Positions 11,541 to 25,883 of a stretch of DNA of 64,000 nt are shown piece after piece. The DNA is taken from NCBI GenBank assembly GCA_037952775.1, contig JBANAY010000003.1, positions 17,484,001 to 17,548,000 of the forward strand. Reading direction: 5' to 3'. The notes under the pieces were generated by a model that was not told where the DNA came from, searched no databases, and was given only the letters and a program-made list of their open reading frames with translations. A program made the translations under genes and the position numbers. Each line of letters opens with the position of its first letter. The first letter of the stretch is position 1. This DNA is from Clonostachys chloroleuca (lineage: Eukaryota > Ascomycota > Sordariomycetes > Hypocreales > Bionectriaceae).

Positions 11541-12265
11541 ATGGACTCAGAAGGGGATGCACCTCCAACGTGGAGGCGTGAGGAAGGCCATGAGCCGGAG
11601 TCGTTCCAACCAACAAGCCAACGTCGTCAAGCCACAGTGTTTGATGCTGTTGCAGGTATGCATATAAAGTTGATATCCTCATTGCCAGCCAGAGCCAAGT
11701 CACTGATCTCGATTCAGGAAAATTATCCAACAGGCATGGCCGTCTGGAAGGCGATGCTCCAACCACCCAAACACTTTACTCTACCAAAGAAGTGCCCTTT
11801 GGCCCGGACGAAATCCTCTTCCGACGGAAAGAGGCACCCCAGCGCTATGAAGAGCATGACATCTACAAGTCTCATGTGCGAGACCTCCCGCGAGCTGGCC
11901 AGAGTGTACTACCCGAGAGCGACCTGCTCAAGGCCATACACTCGTATACTAGTCGCTGCTATGGTAGTCTGCATCGCCAGGCATCAGAGGAGGATACCCT
12001 GGACGTCAATGAGCGCAGTATGGACGAGACGGCTCTTCTTGCGTTTGGAATTTTGCTCGAGGAAGCTAGCAGAGAGGTACTTGGCCGTCACGGAGATTTG
12101 GTATTCACCGAGGGCCTAGACGGAGGTGAAGGTGCTGCCCCCAGTGACGCGGTAACGAGGCGATTCGTGGTACCTTCAGGAGCTGGCGACCAAGAACCAG
12201 GGGTGAGGGCTCCATCTCGCAAGAGGCGAAGGGTGGCAAAAAGTGAAGATTCTCATGACATGTGA
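11541..12265 (+). CDS. Unrecognised conserved-looking nuclear protein
   Basis: Exons 11541-11655 and 11718-12265 join in phase 1 across a 62-nt intron (GTATGC, acceptor TTCAG) to give 220 residues. I do not recognise the family. The middle looks structured: LPESDLLKAIHSYTSRCY is followed by RSMDETALLAFGILLEEA and GRHGDLVFTEG, an alpha-helical pattern rich in conserved-type residues. The N-terminus is polar and disordered. The C-terminus has a nuclear-localisation-type tract (SRKRRRVAK). Splicing restores one continuous frame from an ATG through the helical core, which supports a real gene. The rest of the reading frame without the intron would be unrelated. A nuclear role is inferred only from the basic tract. 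Confidence 0.72.
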
Positions 12266-15200
12266 AATACCGCGATACCACACTTTTCATCCCATATGCC
12301 CCTAGTGCTTGGCTTAAACCGCTGTTGGCCGACAAGAACTCACTCCTACGTTTCATCTACGGAGATCTGTGGAGGGGATTGGCGATCAGGCCTCCTACCC
12401 TAAAGACCTTGGGCAGCAAGCTCGTTGGGAGCATATGATCTGCGCTGGCTGCGACGAAGAACGTTCATTTACCCGTGCAATAGGAGTGCATAGCGAGACG
12501 ATCGGTTTAGGCCGCGGAGAGAATCATACTGATCCTCATCAGAACTGATCTGGTACGTACATGTGTTTGTACATGTCGAGAGGCTTGCTCGATGTATGAA
12601 GCGGTACAGATACAATGACATCAGGGGCATATAAACAGAAACGCACTACCTACGAACTAGTTGTGCTGATTTTTCTCTATATGTACCATTTACTGGTACA
12701 CAACTCGTGAAAAATTACAGATCTACCCCTATGTCTGCCCCTAGAGTCATGCCCGGCTTCATCCCGTACGGACCCAGCCTCGCCTCGTCTGTAACTATCG
12801 ACAACATCGACGTCAATTATTGAGTCTGGGTTAACCTAGACCCAGTCCATGACACGGTCGGCAGCGCAAGTTTCAGTCCACTCCGATTCATTCACGTCCA
12901 TCTGGTGTGGCATTGAGCGAGTGGCCATTACCAGGGTGTGCCGAAAGGAACTAACCATCTCGCTGTACGCTTATATCATTAACCTAAGATGAGCTTTAAT
13001 TGCGTAATCCAGCCTACTTGGAAAAAAAATTCACTGAAATTTGAATAATTTGCCTTCTAGGATCTACTGCGGTTAGATCGGGAACACGAGGAGGGAAGGG
13101 GAGAGGGGAATTTCCACAGTCTCGGGTTAACCGCGAAGGGGGGGCCTCCGCTTGGCGTCGCCTTAGTACCACACTACGTCGATAGATAGTCCGCTCGCCT
13201 TTGTTGACGAAGCCAATCGACTGACATGGCGGTGGGAGTACATACACCCGCCCGAGGAACGCATGGCTACCCGGATACTAGCAGAAGGGAGGCCAGGAGG
13301 GGCCCCTCACGATCCTTCTTTTATGTGGATTCCGCTGTGCAAGGTACGAGGAGAGACCCAGAGCCCGACACTTTGGGTGGTGGGAATGCCGAGACATCTG
13401 GCATAGCGGAGAATTTTTCTCTAATTTTTTCCTTCTCTCCTTGTTCGTCGTTAGTTCTAGCTGGTATTCGTATTAGATGGCGATTACGGTAGCGGGCGTA
13501 GCGGGCGCCCCGGTTCATGTGGACTGCGCAGGTCTGTACATGTAGATGCCCTACTGTAAAAAGAGGGCCATATCGGAGCGGCTGCAGCTGTACAGTAGTC
13601 TGGCTGCCCCATGACAGCTGAATGCGAGATATAGTACCTCTGTACGTACACATGGAAAATCGCAACGGCCGCTGGCCTCCCACTTCGTGCCGTTAGACCG
13701 CATATCATGGTGCACATGAATCAGCACGAGGGGACCTTTTATCCTGCTGCCTGAGGAATTCTCTGGCAACCACCGGCCGCTCCGCTTGGCCAAGAGATAC
13801 CGTTCATCGTCAGCTGAACCCCCAACTGCAGATAGATGGACCCTTTGGCCATCTAGTGGGCTCCGGCTTGACCAGCTGGTTGTCTCTCGTGGGAGGGAGG
13901 GAACCGGGAGCTAAGGAGCCCATCAAGTATGTGTGTGTATGTATGTACCGCCTCCCATGCTGGAAAAACAAGTCCGGAAGATCGGTTGTCGGACAGTGAT
14001 TGGTGATGGGCTTCTTGGCCGATCTGCTAACAGGATTACTGGTTCCCAGAAACCTGGTAAGGAGTGGACCCTGGCTTGCTTCAAGGCAAAAATTCAGTTT
14101 CGACAGCTGGACCATGCCATCATAGATCAACCATTGAGGAACTACCGTTCGTCTAGTCCCCTGTTTCTGGTGGCTCTCGAATGACTCTTGCTAGGTAGAC
14201 AGCTACCGGCACCAGCAACGCAGGGGTTGGTTGGCAAGCCAAAAACACTCTCGACCAATACTCGCCTTGGGTAGGGTATCTATGTAATATGTATATGCAC
14301 ATACATGGACTGCGTGTTGTACGGGACGTGCGTTTACATGAGTCTACGTGAGACATGTGGCTGGCCTCGGCTTCCACTGCAGTGATTGGTTGCACAAGTT
14401 TCGTTTCTGATGAAAATTCCCGCCTATTTTGCCGTTTCTTTTTCGGGTTGATGGAGAGGTACTTCTGAGGACAGTGTTGAATATGAAGGCTGACACGGCT
14501 TGGTCCGTTAGGCATCAACAGCTCGGCCAGCCGTGGATGTGGTGGTGATGGATGGCTGACAATATACCTCATCCCAAGTCCAAGAATGTACATACCCGTT
14601 CTTACATGGGCTGCAGCTGGTGGCCTCCTGTCACTCTGCCGTTTGAAGGGTCCTGTATGCATCCGGGGTGCTTATGCGCGTCTTTCTGTGTCTCTTCCCC
14701 TCCGTTGTGGTCCTGTAAGTCTCATCTGCGGTAGCTATAAAGCAAAATCTCACTGGAATCTAAGACTGTGAATCAGTCATCGATGACCACAGACCAACCA
14801 GTATGACCACTCCTCCGCCTTTTTTACACAATAAGCCCCTAATCAGCAGCCTGTATGCGCGGTACATACCCTCGCTTTGTTGTCATTGACACATTGTTAC
14901 CATCCTTCATATTAGGTATTTCAGTGCCTGGCAAGAATGGGGATGTAGATCCAACCACCATGGCCGGCCTTGCTCGGTGTTAGATCATCGCAGGTAGCAG
15001 CATCAACACCCACACACCCCTTCCACCACTCCAACCTCCAACTAACGGCATAGCATGACGTCTGGTCCTTTGCTGCGGCATAACAATCTGGAGACGGGGT
15101 AACATTACGACACCGCGGTGGAGTTGTGGCTTCCAAGCCCCCAGTCCAGGAAATTCTGGAAATGAACGTTTAATCAAACCTACGGGCAGGTCTCATTGTG

Positions 15201-18200
15201 GAGATCGCCTGGCACTGAAACACGGCGACTCGCGCCCTCTCCAGTGACAATAGGAAGCCAAGTGCGAGCAAAACTGCGCTGCCATCTGGGCTGGCGCCGC
15301 AAGACTTCACCGGGGGTGAGGTGGGGAAGGGTTCAACTGGCCTCCGTTGCTATTTTCCGTCTCATACGCCGGTAAGCATGCAGTAGTGACGGCTACTGTG
15401 GTGGCTACCCGACAGAACTAGTTCCTTATCCGACGGAGCACCACATGCGCGCTATGCAAGCTGCACTAAGTATTACTCTCCCGTTGGGCACTAGGTGCCA
15501 TGTATCGATGAGACCCTCAGATACACAAGTGTTTGACATTGCATGATCACCCACAGGCATTATTCTCCTCGGATGGTGGTACTTTACTTACCGCCCAATT
15601 ATGCAATGCACGTTGGTGTGTCGTAGTTGTCTGCTTGGCAGTGACCACTCAGCCAGACCTAGCTTGTTTCTGATGGAGGGGAAGATAATAGCGTCATGGC
15701 TACTAGTAGGTTAGGTTAGTATATAGTCTAAGCGTAGCTTCCTCTTCTGTCTTTGCCGTTGGTTCAGGTCCTTGACCGCTGTTTGTTTCTAGATTGCAGT
15801 TGGACCGTGGGCAGAGGGTCCCGCAGCAACAAACCTTCACGTGAAGTGTTGGTTGCCCATCCTTTCTCAGACAATGCTAGGTCCGCATAAAATGACAAAT
15901 CAGAGGAGAGGGGGGCTCCAAGTCGTACCACTCCTGGTTGGTGAAAAGGTCTGGGGACCTTCATGGGGGCGGCTGCCCGATACCAATCCTCACGGTTACA
16001 TTCTTGGCTTTGCATCGGCGTTTCGGGAGGGTGGAAGCTCTGGCGCGAGAATGTTGGGCCGGCTTACCGTCGAGGCTGGGAGAGCTTCGCTTCTGGTTCG
16101 GAGCAGGGGGCACAGGGCAGCTGTCGCATGGCCTGCCAGACAAGACCCAGACCCGTGTCGTCGGTCCCTCTCTGCCTTGGCGAGGGCAGGGCAGGGAAGG
16201 GGACAGCGCCCTGGCCTGAGACAAAAATCGAAGAACTTGTCTGACGTTTGCTAGCGAAAATAAACCCAAAGGCTGCCTCCTGTTGGCGCTAGTTCTGTCA
16301 GATGGGTGACCTGGGGGCGACTCCTGTCCATGCAAGTCCAGATGGTGACAGTCGCTTCAGCCTCTCGCACCTGGCTGGGCAAAGACCTCAAAACCAAGGG
16401 CGTGGAAATTGCCTTGCGACCTATCAGCTCGGATTGCCATGGATAGTAATGGCTCAAGGCTTCGGAGACATGGATGTTTGATGATGAAGACTGTCTGGTG
16501 AGTCGTGCTCCATGTCCCAATCTCGCCGGGCTACCTCATTCTCATTGCTTTTGATGACTTATTTTGGAATTGATTCTCCCAACTCGGTACGTAGTGGTCG
16601 ACCCTTGGCACCAGCGACTTATGAATGAAGGCTATCAAGATATGCTCATATTGTCTCGTCGCTAGTAATAAGTCGACACCCTGGTCCTTAATAAGCGGCT
16701 TGGTCCAGGGGTATACAAATACGTAAAAGGTGTGGTGAACGAACCGTTTTTTTATGCTGTGGCAGGGAAAGTGAACCGTTTCAAAGATCGGCCGAAATGC
16801 CACGGAGCCGTTGATGCGATGGCGTAGCGTGTGTCACAACCCAACCCAGTTGCATTTCATTTCAATTGGTTTTGGGAGGCTGGTCGAAATCTCGATGCGG
16901 CATAAAGAACATTCACCTTTGGCCCCCTCCTCTGAGCCGGCCGGCCAACATGGCGAAAGCCCATATTCTTCTGCATAGATAAGCCGGCTCTGCACTGGAC
17001 TAGGTCTGATGATACCATGAGTACCGGATGTCACCAAAGTGCCTTCCTAAGTGCGGTCTCGTTTATTTAGTGAAGACTGACAATAATTCGAGCCATCACG
17101 AGCCTTGTTGAAAAGCGGAAGCGTAGCGGGCAAACGGACGCTGACCAGCGGAATGGACACTATTGCTTGTCTACAGGAAATACTCCAGGACCACGCATGT
17201 ATTCAGCACGTGTTCGAAAGAAACGCGAGCCCGCGACCGCCGTTCAGACGCTAGCTGAGCATAATACATTATGCAAGGCAGACAGGGAACAGCCTGCAAC
17301 GCACTGGGAGGTTGGTAATGCGGGGAAGCACCCTTCGGCGAACAGGTTCATCGTTGTACAAAACCTTGGGAGGCGTTTGGAGCAGCGTTTCTGATAGGAG
17401 GAAGCCTTTTTTCCACTCGCCGCGTCGCCCATGTCTGTCAAGCTGACCACGACAGCAGAGAATGTGACCTCGCCACGTAGGGACCAGATCAATACCTCTC
17501 CCTGTATCAGCTCCAGGGAAAGCGGAGATGCATAAACCCCCAAAAATAAAATGGAAGGTATCTTGCGGCACGAGGCGATAGCGAGTCGGCTGGTGGGATA
17601 ATACAGTAGCTTACCTGGTACTAGGTTGCGAGTACCCTGGGGATTTCGGAAAGGCAAGGTTAATCTGGCCGGACATCGTATGACCAATCTCCAGCAGCTG
17701 GAGCTTGATTTGGACAGTCGTCACACCAGGCGGGCGTGAAGTGAAAGTCTGATGGCCATCGTTGACAGATCCAGGTAGCAGGCCGATAAACCCGATGCAG
17801 CGTAGCGGCAAGTTGCAGCATATGCGCCAGGCCCGAACGGTGTAGTGCATACGAAGGCAAGGCAGGCTGCGGATGCTATCACATCGTATCCAGGCCAGCT
17901 GGCGTAGGAATACATACAACTGCAACCTTGATCGCGACAGCATTGGCTGTCACTTGCTTGGGGAGGTGGTGGATCAGGATGGATGCTGCGCTGTGCTGAC
18001 TCAGGCAGAGGCGAGCAGAGGCAAGTGCGATACATCGATGGATGCAATTTGGGTGACTTGTGCTTTTCCATGCTGCCAACGGGACGGCTCGTGAGGAAGC
18101 TACGTACGGCCTAAGTTACATCCTCCCCCCTTCTGCCCCAATAGGCTCTAGGGCATGGTGTGTTGTTGCGGTACATCCAGGTACCGGCGGGCATTTCGAT

Positions 18201-21200
18201 GGAGACGGCCATTCAACTAGCCAGAAGCCAGCACATGACATTTGCACATGTCACGAGCGTATGAACGAGGCCAATCATGGAGTTGGCCGTCTGCTGCGTG
18301 ACGCGAGATGCACGGGCGGCGGCGCTATCACTTGTCATACGCAAGAGCAGCGATCATAAAAGCCTGCGAATTATTAATTCCTCCATCCTACCAATCTTAT
18401 CAACATGTGGTCATGTGGTTGGTTCCCCCTTCGGGTATTTGCACCCATCCAGGCTCCGAGCTAAGCCCGCTGGATTTCCATCATCACCGACGCCAAGCAC
18501 ACCCGCGTCGTAATAGCGGGAACGGTAATGCCCATGAGATAGAGCCAATGCTATGAACCAAGTTGTTATAACCAAAGCATGAGTGCGAATCTACTAAGTA
18601 CTCCCTGACGTATCTGAGCCCGGCGTGGAGAGACCGGATTATGAGAGCTTTCCGATATGAACCTGAGCCGAGAGTTTAAATGTACTTCCGCCTTAGCTGC
18701 TATGGCTAAGGTACCCACGTTATCTCCTCCCACCCGGGTGATTGACACGTCTGTTGCGATCATGTGACTGTGTCGAGTTACGTCGCAGGTAGTACAAAGT
18801 ACCAATCATTGGGTACGTCCTTCCGCCTAGGTACTCTCAAGCTTTTGAGACATACTCTATTGAACAAAGTCACCGATGATGGAGTAAAGGGTGTACTGCT
18901 GCTGGACGGGAGCCAAGAAAAAAAGAACATAAAAAGAAGGGCTTGATCGGAATATTGGCTGATTGGCTGACTACTTTGTTAGTATTACTTGTATCTGTCT
19001 AGGTCATACCCTGGGTGTCTAGTGCTGGTCAAAGGCATACTGAGAGAACCTCCTCTCAAAGGCACAACCAGGCTAGACCATGGCATGACATAGTAGTTAC
19101 GTATGCGATTATTATTGCTGCATTGATGACTTGATAAGGATGTGAGAAGCTGCAGGGTAACGAGTGATGAAGGAGCAAGGAATAAATCCCGCCCTCTCGC
19201 CAACAACTCCTCTGGTTGGTTAGGGATCAGCAAACCATTTGGATGCCTTGAGATACTGTAGACAAAGCTTTGGGGATAGCTGATTGGGGAGGATTTCCAT
19301 GATACTACATAGTAGATACATTGCCTTGTACCCAGGGCATCTGGCTGGATCGAAGTCACATCCAAGCATATAGCCTGAAGGTAATTAGGTCTTGGGGTGT
19401 CTTGGAGCTGCTCCACGATACTCAAACAAAGTGGGTCTTCCGCTACCACCTTGCTGCCCTGTGTCCCTGGAAATTATGGCGTGTCTTGGTGCCTCCCACA
19501 GCGCCCATACCCAAGTCGTGTGCCAGGCTGTCAACGGCCTGGCTAACACTTCCTGAACAGGCAAACGTAGGCAATGGCATATGAAAACGCCAAACTCTGG
19601 GGATGTAACACTTCCCCGGACATGGTCTCAGCGCTCGAGGTCTGCGCTTCGGACACTCTCCTTCCAGCTCTAAAGCTCGAGCAATGCCATGGATGCAATA
19701 ATAATTAGTGGATTGTTTGTGTGTTTGCGGTCCGGACTATGAAATTATTAATAGCTGCGATATATTGAACACCTCCACTGTTGCTGTTTGGGGCCTCCAC
19801 ACCACCACCAGTAGCCCTGAACCAGCCTGACCACCACTACCTGCCACCACCCTCAGTGCGCTTCTCTCGATGACAACGTCTCCGCTTGCCCTCAGCCGCA
19901 ATTTTCCCACGGTGGAGTGCCCGCCTTTTGCTCAAATTGCGGTGTTGAATGCTTTTGCAGTTGACGCGATTCGCGCTGGGGGCAATTTATGCCTCACATG
20001 CCTCGCCTCTGGCAGAGACTCTCACCGACATGAGGGACGGAATGGTGTGCTAGTTGTCAGCGCGCTCGCTAGCCATGACTGTTAGACTGGGGAAGAAGGT
20101 GAATGCACAATTATCTGAAAGATGATATCAGTGTGTCCAACAAGGAAGGACGCCCGGATCGGTACCGTCGGTCAGCCCACCCAAACGGTAACCACACAGA
20201 GGTGAGCAGTGAGGCAAGCAGAGTACGTACCGGTCTGGGCAAGTACCTCCCCCAGCAAGCCAACAGCAAAATGGATGTGCGTGCGACTTGAGGTTCCGCC
20301 CACCCAGACACCAACAGGAGCAATGCGGCGTCAAGGGCGTACCATGCCTCGACCATCTCCTGGCCCGTGTTTGGTCCAAGCCGAATGATCTTGAGAAGCC
20401 TCAGGCACCCACTCTCGACCCCACATGCGATGTCCGCTCGCTCTGTCTAGGAATCGCGGCCTACTGATGGCTGGCTCCGGGAGACAGGTTCTGCCTCCTG
20501 GACGCCCAGCACCGATGCCTATCCTTCCGTCCCAGGTAGGCGGCTACGACATGGAAAGAATGGATCATCTGAGAGACAGGGCCGCGCTGCTCGTGATGGA
20601 GCTCAAGATATTGCAATGGGGGACTCTTGGAGGAAAAAGAAAATAAAAGAGGACCCCAAAGTCGCACCCTGGACGGGTACCAACGAGCGCGTGCTATTTG
20701 GACTCGTGGAGACCAGGGCCCTCTGCCTGCGCCAAAAAGAGCTCGTTCAAACCCCCTTCTTCTGATTCTGAGAGGCTACCTTGGTTCTGTCACCCCCAGT
20801 TCTGCCAAGGGTCCGGGCCAGACCATGATCCTTGTTCGACATGGCCACCCAGGCCAGCACCAGCACCCTCGTCGAGCGTAATTGTAGGTCTGCTGTCTCA
20901 CCTCTCACGTTTCCGCCAGATCTGGGCAACGTCACTTTCGCCGGCTGGCCTTCGTCGCCGCATTTTCTCGCCGCCCGCCTCCGTCTTCCTCCGTTTGTGT
21001 CGCCCAACCAAACCGCGCGTGGAGTGGAGTTTTAGTAGCTTCATACTCCTGCCCATCAACCAGCTCGCCAGTGTCTCGCCCGCGACTCATTCAAGGTCGA
21101 CTGGCCTCTTTTTTCTCTCTTCCCACACCCCCCAAGCTGCTGATCTCACTCGTACGAGACCCAGCAAAGGAGCTTTGGCTCCACCTTTGACAGTCGGACC

Positions 21201-21896
21201 TCCATAGTAGTACAGTACCGCTGTATTGAGCTGGTGCTGGTGCGGAGCTCTGTGTGTTCGAGCGAGTCCGAGGCAGACGGAGACAAGCTCCATCCATCTC
21301 TGCCCAACTGCAGATCCCTCCTCGCCGTAATATCTGCTCTGGCCGGTCGGTTCGTCTCAACCTGCCCTGCAGCCTGCCCGCTTGGTACCTACCCTGCCCT
21401 GTCCTGACCTGCCCGCCCTGCCACCTTTCGCCTCCAAGAGAGGCCTTCTGTTGGGCTCGGCTATTGCGGGGGACCCATTGGCGTGTGTACTGTGCGCGCG
21501 TGCCGAGCTGGACCTGGTTTCCGCTCTGACACATCTCCTGTGGTGTTGCCCTCGTCTGGTTTGCTAACCTCTCCCGCCCGCCAGTCAAAGCAAGCTTGGT
21601 CGGCCAACTGCGTGCGCGCGAGTCAAGCCAACCCCAGAAGCCCGGGCTGCTTGGGACCCAATCACGGACCTCACCCTCTCGTCTGCCGATACGTACTGCC
21701 AGACGTTTACCTTACTGTGCGCTCTGGTAGCTTCTCGAGCCTCTCCCCAGATACCCTTCTATGGCCGGCCATCTCTCTGTGGACCCTGCTTCATCTAGTG
21801 CCTCGCCTCGTCCGTCCTCCGCTGAGTATGCGTCCGTGTTCTGCGCCTGTACATATATAGTACCCTAAGTACGTACAGCGTTGCCTCCTACGCATC
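12266..21896. other. 9.6-kb gene-free stretch with pyrimidine-rich leader
   Basis: No open frame here has a recognisable protein pattern, and I found no splice model that joins them. I see no tRNA-like B box. Base composition varies from AT-rich to GC-rich. The last 1.2 kb (about 20700-21896) is C/T-rich with several short upstream frames and looks like the promoter and 5' leader of the Zn2Cys6 gene. The rest may be extended regulatory DNA, non-coding transcript or decayed sequence. Confidence 0.5.
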
Positions 21897-24800
21897 ATGG
21901 AGCCAGCACCTCCCGACCACCAGCAGCGTCACCGTCTCTCATGGTCGTCGACTTCTGGTCCTCACGGCGGCGTCCCATCGTTGCCGCGCCCCCATAGCTC
22001 GACGACGAACCCTCTTCCTCTTCCGCGCGTGCATAACCACCCACAGCCGCCCTACGCGTCCTTCACGCCCCGTCCCGCCGACCTTCACTCTGCGCCGCCT
22101 ACTCCGGTTCATCCCAGCCCAGTGTCGCATCACCCCGAGCCTGATCGTCGCCATCATGATCAGGAGCCTTACGCTCCAATGCATGATCACTACCAACCGC
22201 AGCAGCAGCAGCAGCATCACCACCACCCCGTCTCCCCAGCGCAAGGGCCTTACCAGCAGTCCTATCCACCTCGGGATCCGTCTTTGGTGAAGAGGGAACC
22301 TCACGACGACTCTCGGCGGTCGAGCTCGACGGGGCATGCGACTGATATCTCGTCCGGACAGCACCCACCGACCCCCCATCACTCCCTCCCGCCGCCTCCC
22401 TCATACCCTGACAACCAGCCTCGACACATGAACTACGACAACGGTCACCCGGTGCCGGGAGGCTATCGGCCGCCCAGCTACCCACCGCCGACTCCTGTGG
22501 CACAACAAGCCCAATATGAGCCACCGCATACATCATATTCTTCCAACAGCGATCCATACTACTCAGTGTACCCCTCTAGCATTCCCGCAAAGAAAAAGAA
22601 CACGCGCGCATCTCAGGTCGGGGCTCTCCCTATATTTGCGCCGGAAGCGCTTGTCTACCTTGTAAATGACATTGAACTGACAATTGGAGAGCATAGGCTT
22701 GCGATCAATGCCGCCAACTGAAAGCAAAATGTGACGAAACGAAACCGTGCAAAACCTGTCGAGACAAAGGTCTCGAATGTCGATACCGCGACCCGGTTCC
22801 AAAAGCGTAGGAAAATCCAATCTGGACCACGGCGCATAAGTGTATATGGCTGACAAGGACTATAGCACGGACAAGGCGCAGGCCGATATTTTGGAGGGCA
22901 TTACCTCAATGCAGAACACCTTGGTCGCCCTGGTTGAGCGTTTCGACAGAATGGACAACAGGTTGACGACAGTGGAAAAGGCACTGAAAGGAGGCGCCCT
23001 TTCCAACCCAGCGCCGATGTTGGTACCGATAAAAAACGACCCTGTGGGCGAGGAGGAAGCAAAACCGGTGCAACAGTCGCCGATTGTTAATGGTCATGCT
23101 GGTGGCGGCGAACCGGGGTATTATCAGCCTCAGCCGCAACCGCCGCAACTTCACTTACAAACTCAGCCTCAACCGCAAGCACAGGCAGAGGCACAAGAAC
23201 AGGCACGGGCGCAGGCGCAAGCACAAGAACAAGCACAGGCACAGGCGCAGGCACAGGCGCAGGCACAGGCGCAAGCGCAAGGACAGGCTCAAGCGCAGTC
23301 GCAGACACAGGCGCAACCTCAACCCCAGGGGGCTGAGGCACAGGACCCTGACTACCCACCCGCTACGCTCCCCTCGATGAACGAGGAAGAAGCAGAAGCA
23401 GAACCTGGCCGACCAATACCGCCTGGTGAGCCGGCGATTCCGATGAATCATACTACGCTGGCTGGCCTCCTGCTGGAATGGCCGTCGATCCGGGAGTTGA
23501 CACGGAAGCATGTTGAGAAGGTGGGAATTCGCTATATCTCTGAGTATCCTATTAGCGTGGAGCAAAGTCGCGGGCCGTTGCTGGTTTATGGACGCGGAGA
23601 GGATAACCACAGTTACCGACATATCGTCAAGGAACCCGAAAATCATGGTACCGTGGACATCGCCGATGACAATTCCTCGGATATGGCATCACCGTCACCT
23701 GCCGCCGATTTTGGACTTGTTGGAGGTTTAAGCCCGCCTGATATGGTCGAGTACAAGGGAGGTGTGCTGGCTTTTGATGGCACTCCTGATTTTACTGAGC
23801 TGAAAGTCTGGGCATATGTTGAAAGTTTTAAGGATAACATTCTCAATATGCATCCGATTATCACTCCAAAAACTCTGGAGAATTGGGTTCGACAGTTTCT
23901 CGACAATCTTCCCATGTCGCACCCACGATCGGCCAAACCTCAAGCCGTCAAGCCAGCTTTTGCGTTTGCTTCCACGCCAACGCCAACGCCGACAGAACAA
24001 ACCGGATCAAAGCGCAAGCGCTCCCCTGGACCTGATGGAAGCGAGACTCCGATGACTCCCGGGCCGATTAGGACTGGAAAGCCAACCCGTTCAGTTCACA
24101 GTGCACTCGTGCTTACGATTCTCGCACTGGGAAAGATTTGTATGCATCGAGACAACATTCCTGATGTAGTTCACCCTCAACCTACGTCTGACTCTGGTTC
24201 TCACGGAAGCCCGAGCATTCGTAATGGTGTCATCCCACCATCTTCACCTAGCCAAGGATCTCCTCCCGGGCCTCATTCTTACTCACAATCCCCAGCCCAG
24301 GCTTCACCCATGGACCAAGCCGGCCGAGGGAGCCACAGCAGACGGCCATCTGTACATGGGACCTCCGGCCACACTCGGCCAGGCTATAGCCTGAAGAAGA
24401 ATTTCGATGTGATCCCAGGGCTGGAATATTTTGCTTATGCCACTGACATCCTGGGCAATCTTACTGGTTCATACAATAACATGAAGAATGTGTATGCCAA
24501 CATTTTTGCCAGTCTTTACCAGGGACAGCTGGGTCGGCCTCTGGAGAGTTTTGCCTTCATCCATAAGGCCAGCCATCAGCTACAAGTTCTCATGCGACCG
24601 TAAGTTTGTCTTCTACTCTTCCTTTCAATGTCGTTGTGCTAATGATGTTTTGCGTTCTAGGAGCCTTGATAAATTGCAAGCTTTTAAGAAGAAGAAGAAT
24701 GAATTTATTGTGCAGCCAAAGTACAATAATCTTGCGCTAGCTTTTTGGACGTGCCTTCAGCTTGAGAGGTAAGACTTCACACCATGACCGTGATTCTCGA

Positions 24801-25883
24801 ACTGCTACTGATCGTCGAACTAGTGATCTCATTGCCGAGTTCCCATTGCCACCATCTGGGTTGCTCTCGTACGAAGACGACATGCCGCATCCAAGTATGA
24901 TTCTCATGGCAGGCTTTGACCAGCGAATTCTGGATAGCTACCCGGGTCAATTATATCTCAGGACCCACTTGAATAGCATCCATCGCATGTTCTACGCGCC
25001 TGATGATCCCGATGGGTCCATCAACGACAACAAGTTCCAAAATGTGGATTTGGTTGCGGATGCCGTATCGGGCATGCACTGGGTTGCGCCTAGTTTGTCT
25101 TTCAAGGAAGACGATCCGCCCGGCGAGGATATCCTTTCAGCTCGCCTACGGGCTAAGTACTGGGGTGCTCAAGTCATCACGTACCGCCCCTTTGTGAGGC
25201 AAATTCTTCAATTTTCGTACTCAGTTAAGAATGGAGTACAGGAAGATGTGGATGACCCCTCATCAAGATGGTCGGAATTCCGATCTGGCATCATCGCTCC
25301 GTTCATTCATCCGGACACTAAGTCGCTGAAAGAGATTGACCCGGCAATGATTGAGCTGGCTCGTAAGGGTATCAATGCGTTGATTGAGAGCACCAGGGCT
25401 TTTCATGGCCTGGGCGACCAGCGCCCTATTATCACGAATGTGTTCGGAACCGCTCATGCGTAAGTATATCGAACACCATCTTTTTTTTTTATTTCCAGGC
25501 TGCTAACTGCTGATATTAGACAATGGGGAAACCTCCTTGTTCTTTCTGCTGCCTTCAAAGACCCTCTTCTGGGTGGTTTTGTTCCGGAACACTTGCTGAA
25601 AACACTCTTCCATAAGACAATTGCATTTCTGAAACAGTCAGCTACGGCAACAAGCTCTTTAAGGTTTGACATGATCATCTTGGAGGGCTTGCAACGAGAC
25701 CTGTTCTCCCCTGAACCTCCTCGAACAAATTCTAGTTTCTCAAGCCACACCAGCACGACCCAACCGCGGGCTTCCGCGACTGCCACTCCCCATATGAGTC
25801 ATGTAATACTCAATCAAGGCCACGGAACCCCGCCTATCTCACCAAGAATGCGGGAGCCCTACAACACGTCAGCCCCTAATTGA
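21897..25883 (+). CDS. Zn2Cys6 transcription factor with Ala-Gln tract
   Basis: Six exons (21897-22616, 22697-22806, 22866-24599, 24661-24768, 24824-25459, 25520-25883) keep one frame through all junctions and encode 1223 residues. The N-terminal 240 residues are rich in Pro, His, Ser and Gln. Exon 2 holds a zinc binuclear cluster at residues 242-268, beginning ACDQCRQLKAKC and ending ECRYRDP, with spacing CX2CX6CX5CX2CX6C. A heptad-like segment (ADILEGITSMQNTLVALVE) follows and probably dimerises. About residues 377-435 form a low-complexity (Ala/Gln)n tract. A fungal-type middle homology region follows: AYVESFKDNILNMHPI, then FDVIPGLEYFAYATDILGN, SYEDDMPHPSMILMAGFDQRILDSYP in parts, and WGAQVITYRPFVRQIL. 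It is a nuclear DNA-binding regulator; the target genes are unknown. The first ATG after a long leader was chosen. The intron in the cluster (22617-22696) has a short GTCGGG donor. Confidence 0.88.
23160..23340 (+). repeat. Hexanucleotide repeat coding for Ala-Gln
   Basis: Imperfect tandem GCRCAG/GCRCAA units run in frame inside exon 3 of the Zn2Cys6 gene and encode alternating Ala-Gln with some Glu, Arg, Gly and Ser. The purine at the third position alternates between units, so the tract is interrupted but still likely to vary in length. Confidence 0.85.

Noticed and set aside
21939..22557. Long minus-strand frames opposite the transcription factor
   Set aside because: They are low-complexity shadows of the Pro/His/Gln-rich coding strand.
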